DNA of 64,000 nucleotides, from contig NZ_CP108080.1 in the NCBI RefSeq assembly GCF_036181745.1, positions 2,604,001 to 2,668,000 on the forward strand, read 5' to 3'. Of this stretch, positions 25,910 through 34,552 are shown piece after piece; within the stretch, counting starts at the first letter, position 1; every line of letters starts with the position of its first letter. Source of the stretch: Streptomyces sp. NBC_00259. Lineage in GTDB: Bacteria; Actinomycetota; Actinomycetes; Streptomycetales; Streptomycetaceae. Both the position numbers and the translations under genes were made by a program. The notes below the pieces were generated by a model. That model worked only from the letters and a program-made list of their open reading frames with translations, was not told where the DNA came from and made no database searches.

Positions 25910-27379
25910 ATGAGCTCGCAGCCGACCCTTACGAAGGCAGGCGTAACGCCCGGAGAACCCGGGAATTCGCAGCCTTCGGACGGTCTCAAGGCCGGCCTGA
26001 AGAATCGCCATCTGTCCATGATCGCCATCGGTGGTGTGATCGGCGCAGGACTGTTCGTCGGTTCCTCCGGCGGCATCGCCGCGGCCGGCCCCGCCATCCT
26101 GGTGTCGTACCTGCTCGTCGGCGCGCTGGTCGTGTTCGTGATGCGGATGCTCGGCGAGATGGCCGCCGCGAGCCCGAACTCTGGCTCCTTCTCGGCGTAC
26201 GCCGACCGCGCGCTCGGCCGCTGGGCGGGCTTCTCCATCGGCTGGCTCTACTGGTTCTTCTGGGTCGTCGTGCTGGCGGTCGAGGCGACCGCGGGCGCGG
26301 TGATCCTCGAGAGCTGGATCCCGGCCGTGCCGCAGTGGGGCTGGGCACTGATCGTGATGGTCGTGCTGACCGCGACCAACCTGGTCTCGGTCTCGTCGTA
26401 CGGCGAGTTCGAGTTCTGGTTCGCGGGCATCAAGGTCGTCGCCATCGGCGGCTTCGTGATCATCGGTCTGCTGGCCGTGTTCGGCGTGCTGCCGGGCTCC
26501 GACAACCCGGGCGCGGGCTTCGCGCACCTGACCGACTCGGGCGGCTTCCTTCCCAACGGCGCGGGCGCCATCCTCACCGGTGTGCTGATGGTCGTCTTCT
26601 CCTTCATGGGCAGCGAGATCGTCACGCTGGCGGCCGGTGAGTCCGAGGACCCGCGCCGCGCGGTCACCAAGGCCACCAACAGCGTGATCTGGCGCATCGC
26701 CGTCTTCTACCTGGGCTCGATCTTCGTGGTCCTGACGCTGCTGCCGTGGAACGACAAGTCGATCATCGAGAAGGGCTCGTACGTCGCGGCCCTGGACTCG
26801 ATCGGCATCCCGTACGCCGGCCAGATCATGAACGTCATCGTGCTGACGGCGGTCCTGTCCTGCCTGAACTCCGGCCTCTACACCGCCTCGCGCATGGCCT
26901 TCTCGCTGGGCCAGCGCGGTGACGCGCCGAAGGCCTTCGCCAAGGTCAGCGCCAAGGGTGTGCCGACCGCCGCGATCCTGGGCTCCGTCGTCTTCGGCTT
27001 CGGCGCCGTGTACGCCAACTACGCGTACAAGGACTCGGTCTTCTCCTTCCTGCTGAACTCCTCGGGTGCCGTGGCGCTGTTCGTGTGGCTGGTCATCTGC
27101 TTCACCCAGCTGCGCATGCGCAAGATCCTGCTGCGCGAGGCGCCGGAGAAGCTGACGGTGAAGATGTGGCTCTTCCCGTACCTGACCTGGGCGACCGCCG
27201 CGATGATCACCTTCGTGCTGGTCTACATGCTCTTCGACGACGCGAACCGTGAGGTCGTGCTCTGGTCGGTGGCCGTCGCGGCCGTCGTGCTGATCATCGG
27301 CTTCGTGCTCGACCGGGTGCGGCCGAAGCAGGCCGTGGACGCCGAGCCGGCGCAGCAGATCGAGGACGCCAGGGTCTGA
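25910..27379 (+). CDS. Amino acid permease 1 (APC superfamily)
   Basis: A 489-residue transporter with twelve predicted transmembrane segments. The AAT/GABA-permease signature is at GLKNRHLSMIAIGGVIGAGLFVGSS (helix 1) and MLGEMAAASPNSGSFSAYAD; a conserved GEFEFWFAGIK lies in helix 5. It imports an amino acid or GABA by proton symport; the substrate cannot be read. ATG 25910 follows AAGGA. It is one of three close paralogues in 5.5 kb and ends at a strong bidirectional terminator. Confidence 0.9.
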   Translation: MSSQPTLTKAGVTPGEPGNSQPSDGLKAGLKNRHLSMIAIGGVIGAGLFVGSSGGIAAAGPAILVSYLLVGALVVFVMRMLGEMAAASPNSGSFSAYADRALGRWAGFSIGWLYWFFWVVVLAVEATAGAVILESWIPAVPQWGWALIVMVVLTATNLVSVSSYGEFEFWFAGIKVVAIGGFVIIGLLAVFGVLPGSDNPGAGFAHLTDSGGFLPNGAGAILTGVLMVVFSFMGSEIVTLAAGESEDPRRAVTKATNSVIWRIAVFYLGSIFVVLTLLPWNDKSIIEKGSYVAALDSIGIPYAGQIMNVIVLTAVLSCLNSGLYTASRMAFSLGQRGDAPKAFAKVSAKGVPTAAILGSVVFGFGAVYANYAYKDSVFSFLLNSSGAVALFVWLVICFTQLRMRKILLREAPEKLTVKMWLFPYLTWATAAMITFVLVYMLFDDANREVVLWSVAVAAVVLIIGFVLDRVRPKQAVDAEPAQQIEDARV

Positions 27380-27433
27380 ACGGATTGAACCCGGCGCAGC
27401 GCCTGACGGCTTGCGTCAGGCCCTGCCGGTAGA

Positions 27434-27487
27434 CACGAAAGAGGCTCGCCCGGGTCGGTGATTCGACCCGGGCGAGCCTCTTTCGTG
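27434..27487. terminator. Bidirectional terminator between permease 1 and bioY
   Basis: A perfect 24-bp stem (27434-27457 with 27464-27487) and a 6-base loop lie between convergent stops. The outer stem begins CACGAAAGAGG, so both strands have a T-containing distal arm. Confidence 0.95.
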
Positions 27488-27498
27488 CGCTTACGGCC

Positions 27499-28107
27499 TC
27501 AGCCGCGGCGGCCGATGAGCTTCCAGGCGGTGGGCAGCGCGCCCATCGCCAGCGCGGCCTTGAGCGCGTCACCGATCAGGAACGGGACGAGACCCGCCGA
27601 CACGGCCTGGGCGAGCGTCATTCCGGTGGCGAGGGCCAGATACGGCACGCCGACCGCGTAGATGATCGCGGAGCCGAGGACCATCGAGCCCGCGGTGCGC
27701 AGGACGGAGCGGTCGGCGCCGCGGCGGGCAAGGGCGCCGACCACGGTGGCGGCGAGCAGCATGCCGAGGATGTAGCCGAAGGACGGCATGGCGTAGCCGG
27801 AGGTGCCCTCGGCGAACCACGGCATGCCCGCCATCCCGGCGAGCGCGTACAGCGCGAGGGAGAGGAAGCCCCGGCGGGTGCCGAGCGCGGTGCCGACGAG
27901 CAGCGCGGCGAAGGTCTGGCCGGTGACCGGGACCGGGGAGCCCGGGACCGGGACCGAGATCTGTGCCGCGATGCCCGTGAGCACCGCGCCGCCGACGACG
28001 AGGGCGATGTCCTTCGTGCGGGAGGCGGGCAGCAGGTCGGCGAGGGTCCCCCGGCCTTCGGCATGGGGAAGCCCACCCGATCGGACGGGGGCGGCAGCGG
28101 TGCTCAT
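27499..28107 (-). CDS. bioY: Biotin transporter S component BioY
   Basis: A 202-residue membrane protein with about six hydrophobic segments and the BioY core PVPGSPVPVTGQTFAALLVG, the biotin-binding loop region and MPSFGYILGMLLAA. It captures biotin, alone or with an ECF ATPase module that is not encoded nearby. ATG 28107 is preceded by AGGAGA at optimal spacing and is preferred over ATG 28134. It is inserted between two permease paralogues on the opposite strand. Confidence 0.92.
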   Translation of the reverse strand: MSTAAAPVRSGGLPHAEGRGTLADLLPASRTKDIALVVGGAVLTGIAAQISVPVPGSPVPVTGQTFAALLVGTALGTRRGFLSLALYALAGMAGMPWFAEGTSGYAMPSFGYILGMLLAATVVGALARRGADRSVLRTAGSMVLGSAIIYAVGVPYLALATGMTLAQAVSAGLVPFLIGDALKAALAMGALPTAWKLIGRRG

Positions 28108-28363
28108 CGGGTCTCCTGAAGTCAGTGTGGACATGGCGACGTTAGCCCAGGAGTGAACGACCGATCACCGTCAGCCGATGACAAAGGCCCGGTCCGCGGC
28201 TTGGTGGAGTTCACACAAAGCGGTTCCGGCACGCACCGATGCCGAGTGATGCTCGTCACTGAGGTGACGGGACGAGGGAGCCCGTTTTGGCGATCGGAAC
28301 GATGCTCGGGGAGACTGTAGGTTCCCCATAAATCCCCACAGTCCCCCGAGAGCCCCCAGCACC

Positions 28364-29758
28364 ATGCACGATGCACCGCCCAGCCTGCCGGCCACCGAGG
28401 CAGAACCTCTGTCGCACGGGCTGAAGCAGCGGCACCTGACCATGCTCGGCCTCGGCGGGGTGATCGGTGCGGGGCTGTTCGTCGGCTCGGGCGCCGGGAT
28501 CGCGCTCGCGGGCCCCGGCATCGTGATCTCGTATCTGCTCGCCGGCGCGCTGGCGATGCTCGTGATGCGCATGCTCGGCGAGATGTCGGCGGCGATGCCC
28601 GCGTCCGGCGCCTTCTCCGTGCACGCCGAGCGGGCGCTGGGCCGCTGGGCCGGCTTCAGCGTCGGCTGGCTGTACTGGTTCCTGCTGGTGGTCGTGCTCG
28701 CCGTGGAGGCGACGGGCGCGGCGACGATCGCCCACGGCTGGGTTCCGGGCGTTCCGCAGTGGACCTGGGTGCTGGTCTTCATGGTGGTCTTCACGGTCGC
28801 CAACCTCGCCGCGGTGAAGAACTTCGGCGAGTTCGAGTTCTGGTTCGCCGCGCTGAAGGTCGGCGCGATCGTCCTCTTCCTGCTGCTGGGCACGCTGGCG
28901 ATCCTCGGTGTGCTTCCCGACACGGACCCGGTCGGGCTGAGCAATCTGACCGGCCAGGGCGGATTCCTGCCGAGCGGCTGGGCGGGCGTCGTCTCCGGAG
29001 TCCTCGCCGTGGTCTTCGCCTTCGGCGGCCTGGAGGTCGTCACGATCGCGGCCGCCGAGTCGAAGGACCCGGCCCGCGCGGTCGGGCGAGCCGTGCGCAG
29101 CGCCGTGTGGCGCATCCTCCTCTTCTACGTCGGCTCGATGCTGGTCATCGTGACCGTGCTGCCGTGGACCGCGATGAAGCCGGGCCAAAGCCCGTACGTC
29201 GCCGTCCTCGACGCGATCGGGGTGCCCGGGGCCGCGCAGATCATGAACATCGTGGTGTTCGTGGCGCTGCTGTCCGCCCTCAACGCCAACCTCTACGGCT
29301 CGTCCCGGATGGTGTTCTCGCTCGCCGAGCGCGGCGAGGCGCCCGCGGGTCTGCTGAAGGTCTCCGAGGGCGGGGTGCCGCGCCGGGCGGTGTTCGCGTC
29401 GGTCGCCTTCGGCTTCGTCTCCGTACTGCTCAACCTGAAGTGGCCGGACACCGTCTTCCTCTACATGCTCAACGCGGTCGGCGCGGTGCTGCTGTTCGTC
29501 TGGGGCCTGGTCGCCGTGTCACAGCTGCGGCTGCGCCGGCGGATCGAACGCGAGGCGCCGGAGAAGCTGACCCTGAAGATGTGGTGCTTCCCGTGGCTGA
29601 CCTGGGTGGCGCTGGCCGGGATCGCGGCGGTGCTGGTGCTGATGCTGGGTGACGACGGCGCGCGCCCGCAGGTGCTGTGGTCGGCCGCGGCGACGGCGGC
29701 GGTGCTGCTGGTGGCGTGGTTGCGGGAGTTGCGCGACCTGCGGGCGAGCCGTGCCTGA
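28364..29758 (+). CDS. Amino acid permease 2 (APC superfamily)
   Basis: A 464-residue paralogue of the permeases at 25910 and 29873, with the same signatures (GLKQRHLTMLGLGGVIGAGLFVG, MLGEMSAAMPASGAFSVHAE, FGEFEFWFAALKVG). Twelve membrane segments are expected. The start ATG 28364 has only a weak purine stretch upstream. The region 28108-28363 before it is divergent from bioY and carries both promoters. Substrate unknown. Confidence 0.9.
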   Translation: MHDAPPSLPATEAEPLSHGLKQRHLTMLGLGGVIGAGLFVGSGAGIALAGPGIVISYLLAGALAMLVMRMLGEMSAAMPASGAFSVHAERALGRWAGFSVGWLYWFLLVVVLAVEATGAATIAHGWVPGVPQWTWVLVFMVVFTVANLAAVKNFGEFEFWFAALKVGAIVLFLLLGTLAILGVLPDTDPVGLSNLTGQGGFLPSGWAGVVSGVLAVVFAFGGLEVVTIAAAESKDPARAVGRAVRSAVWRILLFYVGSMLVIVTVLPWTAMKPGQSPYVAVLDAIGVPGAAQIMNIVVFVALLSALNANLYGSSRMVFSLAERGEAPAGLLKVSEGGVPRRAVFASVAFGFVSVLLNLKWPDTVFLYMLNAVGAVLLFVWGLVAVSQLRLRRRIEREAPEKLTLKMWCFPWLTWVALAGIAAVLVLMLGDDGARPQVLWSAAATAAVLLVAWLRELRDLRASRA

Positions 29759-29872
29759 CCCTTCACAGTGTGTGAGCATCTTGTCCGTATAGCGGTCCCG
29801 CGTGCTCCGTGAGCGGTACGACCCGCAGACTGTGGGCCACTCCCCTTTCCCGCTCATGAACAGGGCACGCCC

Positions 29873-31351
29873 ATGTCTCGGACCTCGGCGCCCGCGCCGG
29901 TCGACACCAAAGTCGACTCGGCGCTCGCGCACGGCCTCAAGCAGCGCCATCTGTCGATGATCGCCCTCGGCGGTGTGATCGGCGCAGGCCTCTTCGTCGG
30001 CTCCGGCGCCGGTATCGCCGCCGCCGGACCGTCGATCGTCATCGCCTACGCGATCTCCGGCCTGCTCGTCATGCTCGTGATGCGCATGCTCGGCGAGATG
30101 TCGGCGGCGAACCCGGCCTCCGGCTCCTTCTCGGTGCACGCCGAGCGGGCGATCGGCCCCTGGGCGGGCTTCACGGCGGGCTGGGCTTTCTGGTTCCTGC
30201 TCTGTGTGGCGGTCGGCCTCGAGGGCATCGGCGCCGCGAAGATCGTCACCGGCTGGCTGCCGGGCACGCCCGAATGGGCCTGGGTCGCGCTGTTCATGCT
30301 GGTCTTCTGCGTCACCAACCTCGCGGCCGTGAAGAACTTCGGCGAGTTCGAGTTCTGGTTCGCCGCGCTGAAGGTGGGCGCGATCGTCCTCTTCCTCGGT
30401 CTCGGTGTGCTCGCGATCGTGGGAGTGCTGCCCGGCAGCGACGCCCCCGGCACCGCGAACCTCACGGGTGACGGCGGCTTCATGCCCAACGGCACCGAGG
30501 GGCTGGTCGTCGGACTGCTCGCGTCCGTCTTCGCGTACGGCGGCCTGGAGACGGTCACCATCGCCGCGGCCGAGTCCGAGCACCCGGTGCAGGGTGTGGC
30601 CAAGGCCGTCCGTACCGCGATGTGGCGCATCGCGATCTTCTACATCGGCTCCATGGCGGTCATCGTCACGCTGGTCCCGTGGGACGACAAGACCGTCGTC
30701 GAGAAGGGCCCGTACGTCGCCACGCTCGACCACCTCGGCATTCCGGCCGCCGGCCAGATCATGAACGTGGTCGTGCTGGTCGCCCTGCTCTCCGCGATGA
30801 ACGCCAACATCTACGGCGCCTCCCGTATGGCCGGTTCGCTGGTCACCCGCGGCCAGGGCCCGAAGGTGCTCGGGAAGATCTCGGGCGGCGTACCGCGCGT
30901 GGCGGTGCTGACGTCCTGCGTCTTCGGCTTCGCCTGCGTACTGCTCAGCTACTGGCGGCCGAACGACGTCTTCATCTGGCTGCTCAACATGATCGGCGCG
31001 ATCATCCTGGTCGTCTGGATCTTCATCGCCGTCTCGCAGCTGCTGCTGCGCCGCCGGACCGATCGCGAGGCGCCGGAGACGCTGGTCGTGCGGATGTGGG
31101 CCTACCCGTACCTCACCTGGGTGGCGCTTGCGGGCATGGCCGCGATCTTCGTCCTGATGGCCCGCGAGGAGGACACCCGTCTGCAGCTGTACTTCACGGG
31201 TGGGCTGACGGTGGCGCTGGCCGTCATCGGTGTCGTCCGTCAGGTGCTGGCCTCGACGGCGGCGCCCAAGGCGAACGAGGCCGAACCGGCCGATGCCGCC
31301 GACTCCACCGACTCCACCGACTCCACCGACTCCGCCGATGTGAAGGCGTAG
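29873..31351 (+). CDS. Amino acid permease 3 (APC superfamily)
   Basis: A 492-residue paralogue with GLKQRHLSMIALGGVIGAGLFVG and the identical FGEFEFWFAALKVGAIVLFL block of permease 2. The C terminus ends in a hydrophilic tail with tandem DST repeats (DAADSTDSTDSTDSTDSAD) produced by a 9-bp unit GACTCCACC repeated at about 31307-31335. It begins 114 bp after permease 2 on the same strand, so they may share a transcript or derive from a recent tandem duplication. Confidence 0.9.
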   Translation: MSRTSAPAPVDTKVDSALAHGLKQRHLSMIALGGVIGAGLFVGSGAGIAAAGPSIVIAYAISGLLVMLVMRMLGEMSAANPASGSFSVHAERAIGPWAGFTAGWAFWFLLCVAVGLEGIGAAKIVTGWLPGTPEWAWVALFMLVFCVTNLAAVKNFGEFEFWFAALKVGAIVLFLGLGVLAIVGVLPGSDAPGTANLTGDGGFMPNGTEGLVVGLLASVFAYGGLETVTIAAAESEHPVQGVAKAVRTAMWRIAIFYIGSMAVIVTLVPWDDKTVVEKGPYVATLDHLGIPAAGQIMNVVVLVALLSAMNANIYGASRMAGSLVTRGQGPKVLGKISGGVPRVAVLTSCVFGFACVLLSYWRPNDVFIWLLNMIGAIILVVWIFIAVSQLLLRRRTDREAPETLVVRMWAYPYLTWVALAGMAAIFVLMAREEDTRLQLYFTGGLTVALAVIGVVRQVLASTAAPKANEAEPADAADSTDSTDSTDSADVKA

Positions 31352-31416
31352 CCGCCGGCCTCCCCTGGACGCGGCACGCCGCCGCCCCGCACGCGCGCCG
31401 GCGATACGGCACAGCA

Positions 31417-31455
31417 CACCGGACCCCCGGGCCGCCTCGGCCCGGGGGTCCGGTG
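31417..31455 (+). terminator. Terminator after permease 3
   Basis: A perfect 18-bp stem (31417-31434 with 31438-31455) and a 3-base loop, 65 bp past the permease stop. Confidence 0.9.
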
Positions 31456-31632
31456 CGTCGCGGAACGGAGCGGATGCTTCCCCGGGTTCGGGGCCGAGCC
31501 CTTTCCGCCGCCACGCCGCACCGCGTGGTGCACGGCAGGCGTACAGGTGGTGAAGCCGCGGCCCCGGGCACGGGAGCGGGCCTAGCCTCCGGAGGCGGAA
31601 GGGGAACGTCCACAGGAATGAGGGAGAGTCGT

Positions 31633-32706
31633 ATGTCCGTGATGCCTGGGCGTCGTTCGATACTCGTCGCGGCGGGTGCCGCCGCCGCGGCCGCGGCAGG
31701 TGCCGCCGGGACGGCGGAGGCCGTGGGGAGGACACCGCGAGGCCCCGTGGTCATCGGGCACCGGGGTGCCGCGGGATGGCGGCCGGAGCACACGGCCGCG
31801 TCGTACACGTACGCGGTGCGGGCCGGGGCCGACTGGATCGAGCCGGATCTGGTGGTCACCGGGGACCAGCGGCTGGTGGTGCGGCACGAGAACGAGATAT
31901 CGGGGACGACGGACATCGCCGCGCACCCGGAGTTCGCGGACCGCCGGACCACGAAGACCATCGACGGCCGCGCCGTCACCGGCTGGTTCACCGAGGACTT
32001 CACGCTCGCGGAGCTCAGGACACTGCGCGCCGTCGAGCGCCTCCCTGCCGTCCGCAACCGCAACACCGTCTTCGACGGTCGCGAACAGATCATGACGTTC
32101 GAGGAGGTCGTGGAGCTGGCCAGGGACCTGTCCCGGCGCCACCGCCGCACCGTCGCCGTCTTCCCCGAGACCAAGCACCCCACCTACTTCCGCTCCATCG
32201 GCCTCCCCCTGGAGCCCCTGCTCGCCCGCGCCGTCCGCCGCGCCCGGCTGCGCGGCCACGAGTGCGTGGTGCAGTCCTTCGAGCCGGACAGTCTGCACCG
32301 GATCGCCGCCGAACGGCTCGGCGTACCGCTGTGGCAGGCGCTCGGGACGACCGGCGGTCCGTACGGCCATCCGGTCACGTACAAGCAGATGATGACGCCG
32401 GCGGGGCTGCGCGAGATCGCCTCGTACGCACGGTGGATCGGCCCGGACAAGTCGTCCGTCGTCCCGCCCTCGACGCTGGTCGCCGACGCGCACGCCGCGG
32501 GGCTCCGGGTCGGCGCGTACACGTTCCGCGCGGAGAACCAGTACCTGCCCGCGGACCTGCGCCGCGGCACCGACCCGAACGCGTTCGGCGACGCCTTCGC
32601 CGAGTACGAGCGGCACTTCGCCCTCGGCGTCGACGCCGTCGTCACCGACTTCCCCGACCTGGCCGCGACGGCCCGCGACGACCGTCCCGACGCCGCACGG
32701 ACCTAG
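31633..32706 (+). CDS. Exported glycerophosphodiester phosphodiesterase
   Basis: Hydrolyses glycerophosphodiesters from phospholipid or teichoic acid turnover, outside the membrane. The 357-residue protein has a twin-arginine signal ([20 protein letters not shown]) and then the GDPD TIM-barrel motifs: IGHRGAAGWRPEHT (catalytic His), WIEPDLVVTGDQRLVVRHE (metal Glu/Asp and second His) and VFPETKHP. I start at ATG 31633 behind GGGAGA; ATG 31618 is an in-frame alternative. Its TAG stop is directly followed by the MITE-like element, which inserted at that TA. Confidence 0.92.
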   Translation: MSVMPGRRSILVAAGAAAAAAAGAAGTAEAVGRTPRGPVVIGHRGAAGWRPEHTAASYTYAVRAGADWIEPDLVVTGDQRLVVRHENEISGTTDIAAHPEFADRRTTKTIDGRAVTGWFTEDFTLAELRTLRAVERLPAVRNRNTVFDGREQIMTFEEVVELARDLSRRHRRTVAVFPETKHPTYFRSIGLPLEPLLARAVRRARLRGHECVVQSFEPDSLHRIAAERLGVPLWQALGTTGGPYGHPVTYKQMMTPAGLREIASYARWIGPDKSSVVPPSTLVADAHAAGLRVGAYTFRAENQYLPADLRRGTDPNAFGDAFAEYERHFALGVDAVVTDFPDLAATARDDRPDAART

Positions 32707-32907
32707 GCCGTGTCTGACAAATCCCGCCTGACGCGCGACGCCCGGCACCCGCACTCGCTGCGTTGTCGGAGTCATCCAAGTACGTCCAGTACGAGGATGA
32801 TCTCCCCCAGCCTTCGGCGGGGGCACCCCCACCGCCTTGCGATTGCACGCACCGGACGCCGCGCACCCCGCCCTGCGGGCGGACGACGCTATCTGTCAGA
32901 CGCGGCC
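32706..32907. mobile_element. MITE-like element, copy 1
   Basis: About 202 bp with imperfect terminal inverted repeats (GGCCGTGTCTGACAAAT and its near complement, 3 differences over the first 20 bases) flanked by TA on both sides. It has no transposase. A related copy lies inverted at 60189-60424. It was inserted at the TA of the preceding gene's TAG stop and 50 bp upstream of the sodF operator. Confidence 0.85.
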
Positions 32908-32957
32908 TAGGGCGAAAGGCTGATCAAGTTCCCGACCCTCCTGCTGCTAGCCTGCAG

Positions 32958-32974
32958 TTGCACAAGGTTTGCAA
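32958..32974 (+). promoter_or_regulatory. Putative Nur (nickel) operator of sodF
   Basis: TTGCAC-N5-TTGCAA lies 22 bp before the sodF start. This matches the TTGCAA-N5-TTGCAA-type box I recall for Nur, which represses Streptomyces sodF when nickel is present so that NiSOD is used instead. A TAGCCT hexamer at 32949-32954 could be the -10, which would put the box over the transcription start. Confidence 0.6.
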
Positions 32975-32996
32975 TAAGCAGTCGGAGGGCTCGGAC

Positions 32997-33641
32997 ATGG
33001 CCATGTACACGCTTCCTGAACTTCCGTACGACTACGCGGCGCTGGAGCCGGTGATCAACCCGGAGATCATCGAGCTGCACCATGACAAGCACCACGCCGC
33101 CTACGTCAAGGGCGCCAACGACACCCTCGAGCAGCTCGACGAGGCGCGTGACAAGGAAGCCTGGGGCTCGATCAACGGTCTGGAGAAGAACCTCGCGTTC
33201 CATCTCTCCGGCCACATCCTGCACAGCATCTACTGGCACAACATGACGGCGCCGAAGGAGGGCGGCGGCGGCGAGCCGCTGGCCGCGGACGGTGTCGGCG
33301 AGCTGGCGGATGCGATCACGGAGTCCTTCGGCTCGTTCGCCAGGTTCCGCACTCAGCTGTCGAAGGCCGCCGCGACCACCCAGGGCTCCGGCTGGGGCGT
33401 CCTCGCCTACGAGCCGGTCAGCGGCCGGCTGATCGTCGAGCAGGTCTACGACCACCAGGGCAACGTCGGCCAGGGCTCGGTGCCGATCCTCGTCTTCGAC
33501 GCCTGGGAGCACGCCTTCTACCTGCAGTACAAGAACCAGAAGGTGGACTTCATCGACGCCATGTGGGGCGTCGTCAACTGGCAGGACGTGGCGAAGCGTT
33601 ACGCGCAGGCCAAGGGGCGCACGCCGCTCATCACCCCGTGA
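32997..33641 (+). CDS. sodF: Iron-type superoxide dismutase
   Basis: Dismutates superoxide in the cytoplasm. The 214-residue protein has the Fe/Mn SOD ligands in [14 protein letters not shown] (His), [13 protein letters not shown] (His) and [15 protein letters not shown] (Asp and His). It closely follows the pattern of mycobacterial and Streptomyces Fe-SODs. ATG 32997 is preceded by GGAGGG. Likely nickel-controlled through the Nur-like box immediately upstream. It converges on the DsbA-like gene across a terminator. Confidence 0.94.
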   Translation: MAMYTLPELPYDYAALEPVINPEIIELHHDKHHAAYVKGANDTLEQLDEARDKEAWGSINGLEKNLAFHLSGHILHSIYWHNMTAPKEGGGGEPLAADGVGELADAITESFGSFARFRTQLSKAAATTQGSGWGVLAYEPVSGRLIVEQVYDHQGNVGQGSVPILVFDAWEHAFYLQYKNQKVDFIDAMWGVVNWQDVAKRYAQAKGRTPLITP

Positions 33642-33718
33642 CGCACGGCTCCCGGCCGGTCGCGAAGTCGTCCTGCTCGTGATCGTCTTCTCAACCTTCA
33701 CCCGCAGGCGGAAAGAAG

Positions 33719-33755
33719 AAGGACCCCCGCGAGGACGTGACTCGCGGGGGTCCTT
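33719..33755. terminator. Bidirectional terminator sodF / DsbA-like gene
   Basis: A perfect 15-bp stem (33719-33733 with 33741-33755) and a 7-base loop between convergent genes. Confidence 0.9.
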
Positions 33756-33787
33756 CCGTAGCACGCGGCGGCTACGGGACCACGGCC

Positions 33788-34420
33788 TCAGGAGAAGTCG
33801 GGGCCCTTCGTCCGCGTGCGCTTGATCTCGTAGAAGCCGGGGATCGACGCCACCATCAGCGTGCCGTCCCACAGCTTCGCCGCCGCCTCGCCCTTGGGCG
33901 CGGGGGTGACGACCGGACCGAAGAAGGCGATCTGCTCGCCGTCCGACCCGGGCACGGCGATGACGGGCGTGCCGACCTCCTGGCCGACCTTGGAGATGCC
34001 CTCCTCGTGGGAGGCGCGCAGCTCGGCGTCGAACGTGTCCGACTCCGCGTGGTCCGCGAGCTCCGCCGGGAGACCCACCGCGTCCAGGGCTTCCAGGATC
34101 ACCTCGGGCGTCACGCCGCGCCCCTCGTTGTGGATGCGGGTGCCGAGGGCGGTGTAGAGCGGGCCGACGACCTCGTCCCCGTGCTTCTGCTGCGCGGCGA
34201 TGACGACACGGACCGGGCCCCAGGCCTGCTTCATCCCCTCGCGGTACTCCTCGGGGAGTTCGTCCATCCTGTCCTCGTTGAGCACGGCCAGGCTCATGAC
34301 GTGCCAGCGCACCTCCACCGGGCGGACCTTCTCCACCTCCAGCATCCAGCGGGAGGTCATCCACGCCCAGGGGCAGAGCGGGTCGAACCAGAAGTCGGCG
34401 GGGGTCCTGTTCTCGGACAT
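33788..34420 (-). CDS. DsbA-fold mycothiol-linked oxidoreductase-like protein, CPWA site
   Basis: A 210-residue thioredoxin/DsbA-fold protein. The sequence ADFWFDPLCPWAWMTSRW followed by VRWHVMSLAVLNE, REGMKQAWGPVRVV, TALGTRIHN, GTPVIAV and AFFGPVV closely parallels mycobacterial Rv2466c, a mycothiol-dependent nitroreductase, as I recall it. There the site is CPWC; here the second cysteine is alanine, so only a monothiol mechanism (mixed disulfide with mycothiol) is possible. ATG 34420 (MSENRTPADFW) is chosen; an upstream TTG/ATG extension is unconserved. Confidence 0.87.
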   Translation of the reverse strand: MSENRTPADFWFDPLCPWAWMTSRWMLEVEKVRPVEVRWHVMSLAVLNEDRMDELPEEYREGMKQAWGPVRVVIAAQQKHGDEVVGPLYTALGTRIHNEGRGVTPEVILEALDAVGLPAELADHAESDTFDAELRASHEEGISKVGQEVGTPVIAVPGSDGEQIAFFGPVVTPAPKGEAAAKLWDGTLMVASIPGFYEIKRTRTKGPDFS

Positions 34421-34552
34421 GTGTCTCCTCATACCTCGTGACCGGACGCTCCACGATTCAACGTCACCGGTCGCCGAACGCATTCCCGATGCCCGTGGTC
34501 ACGAGTGCATGCGAGGATCGGTCCTGACCGAACGAGACACGAAGGAGTGGAC

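Noticed and set aside
29519..31735. 738-codon minus-strand frame over permease 3
   Set aside because: Antisense to a strong APC transporter; repetitive His/Asp/Arg composition.
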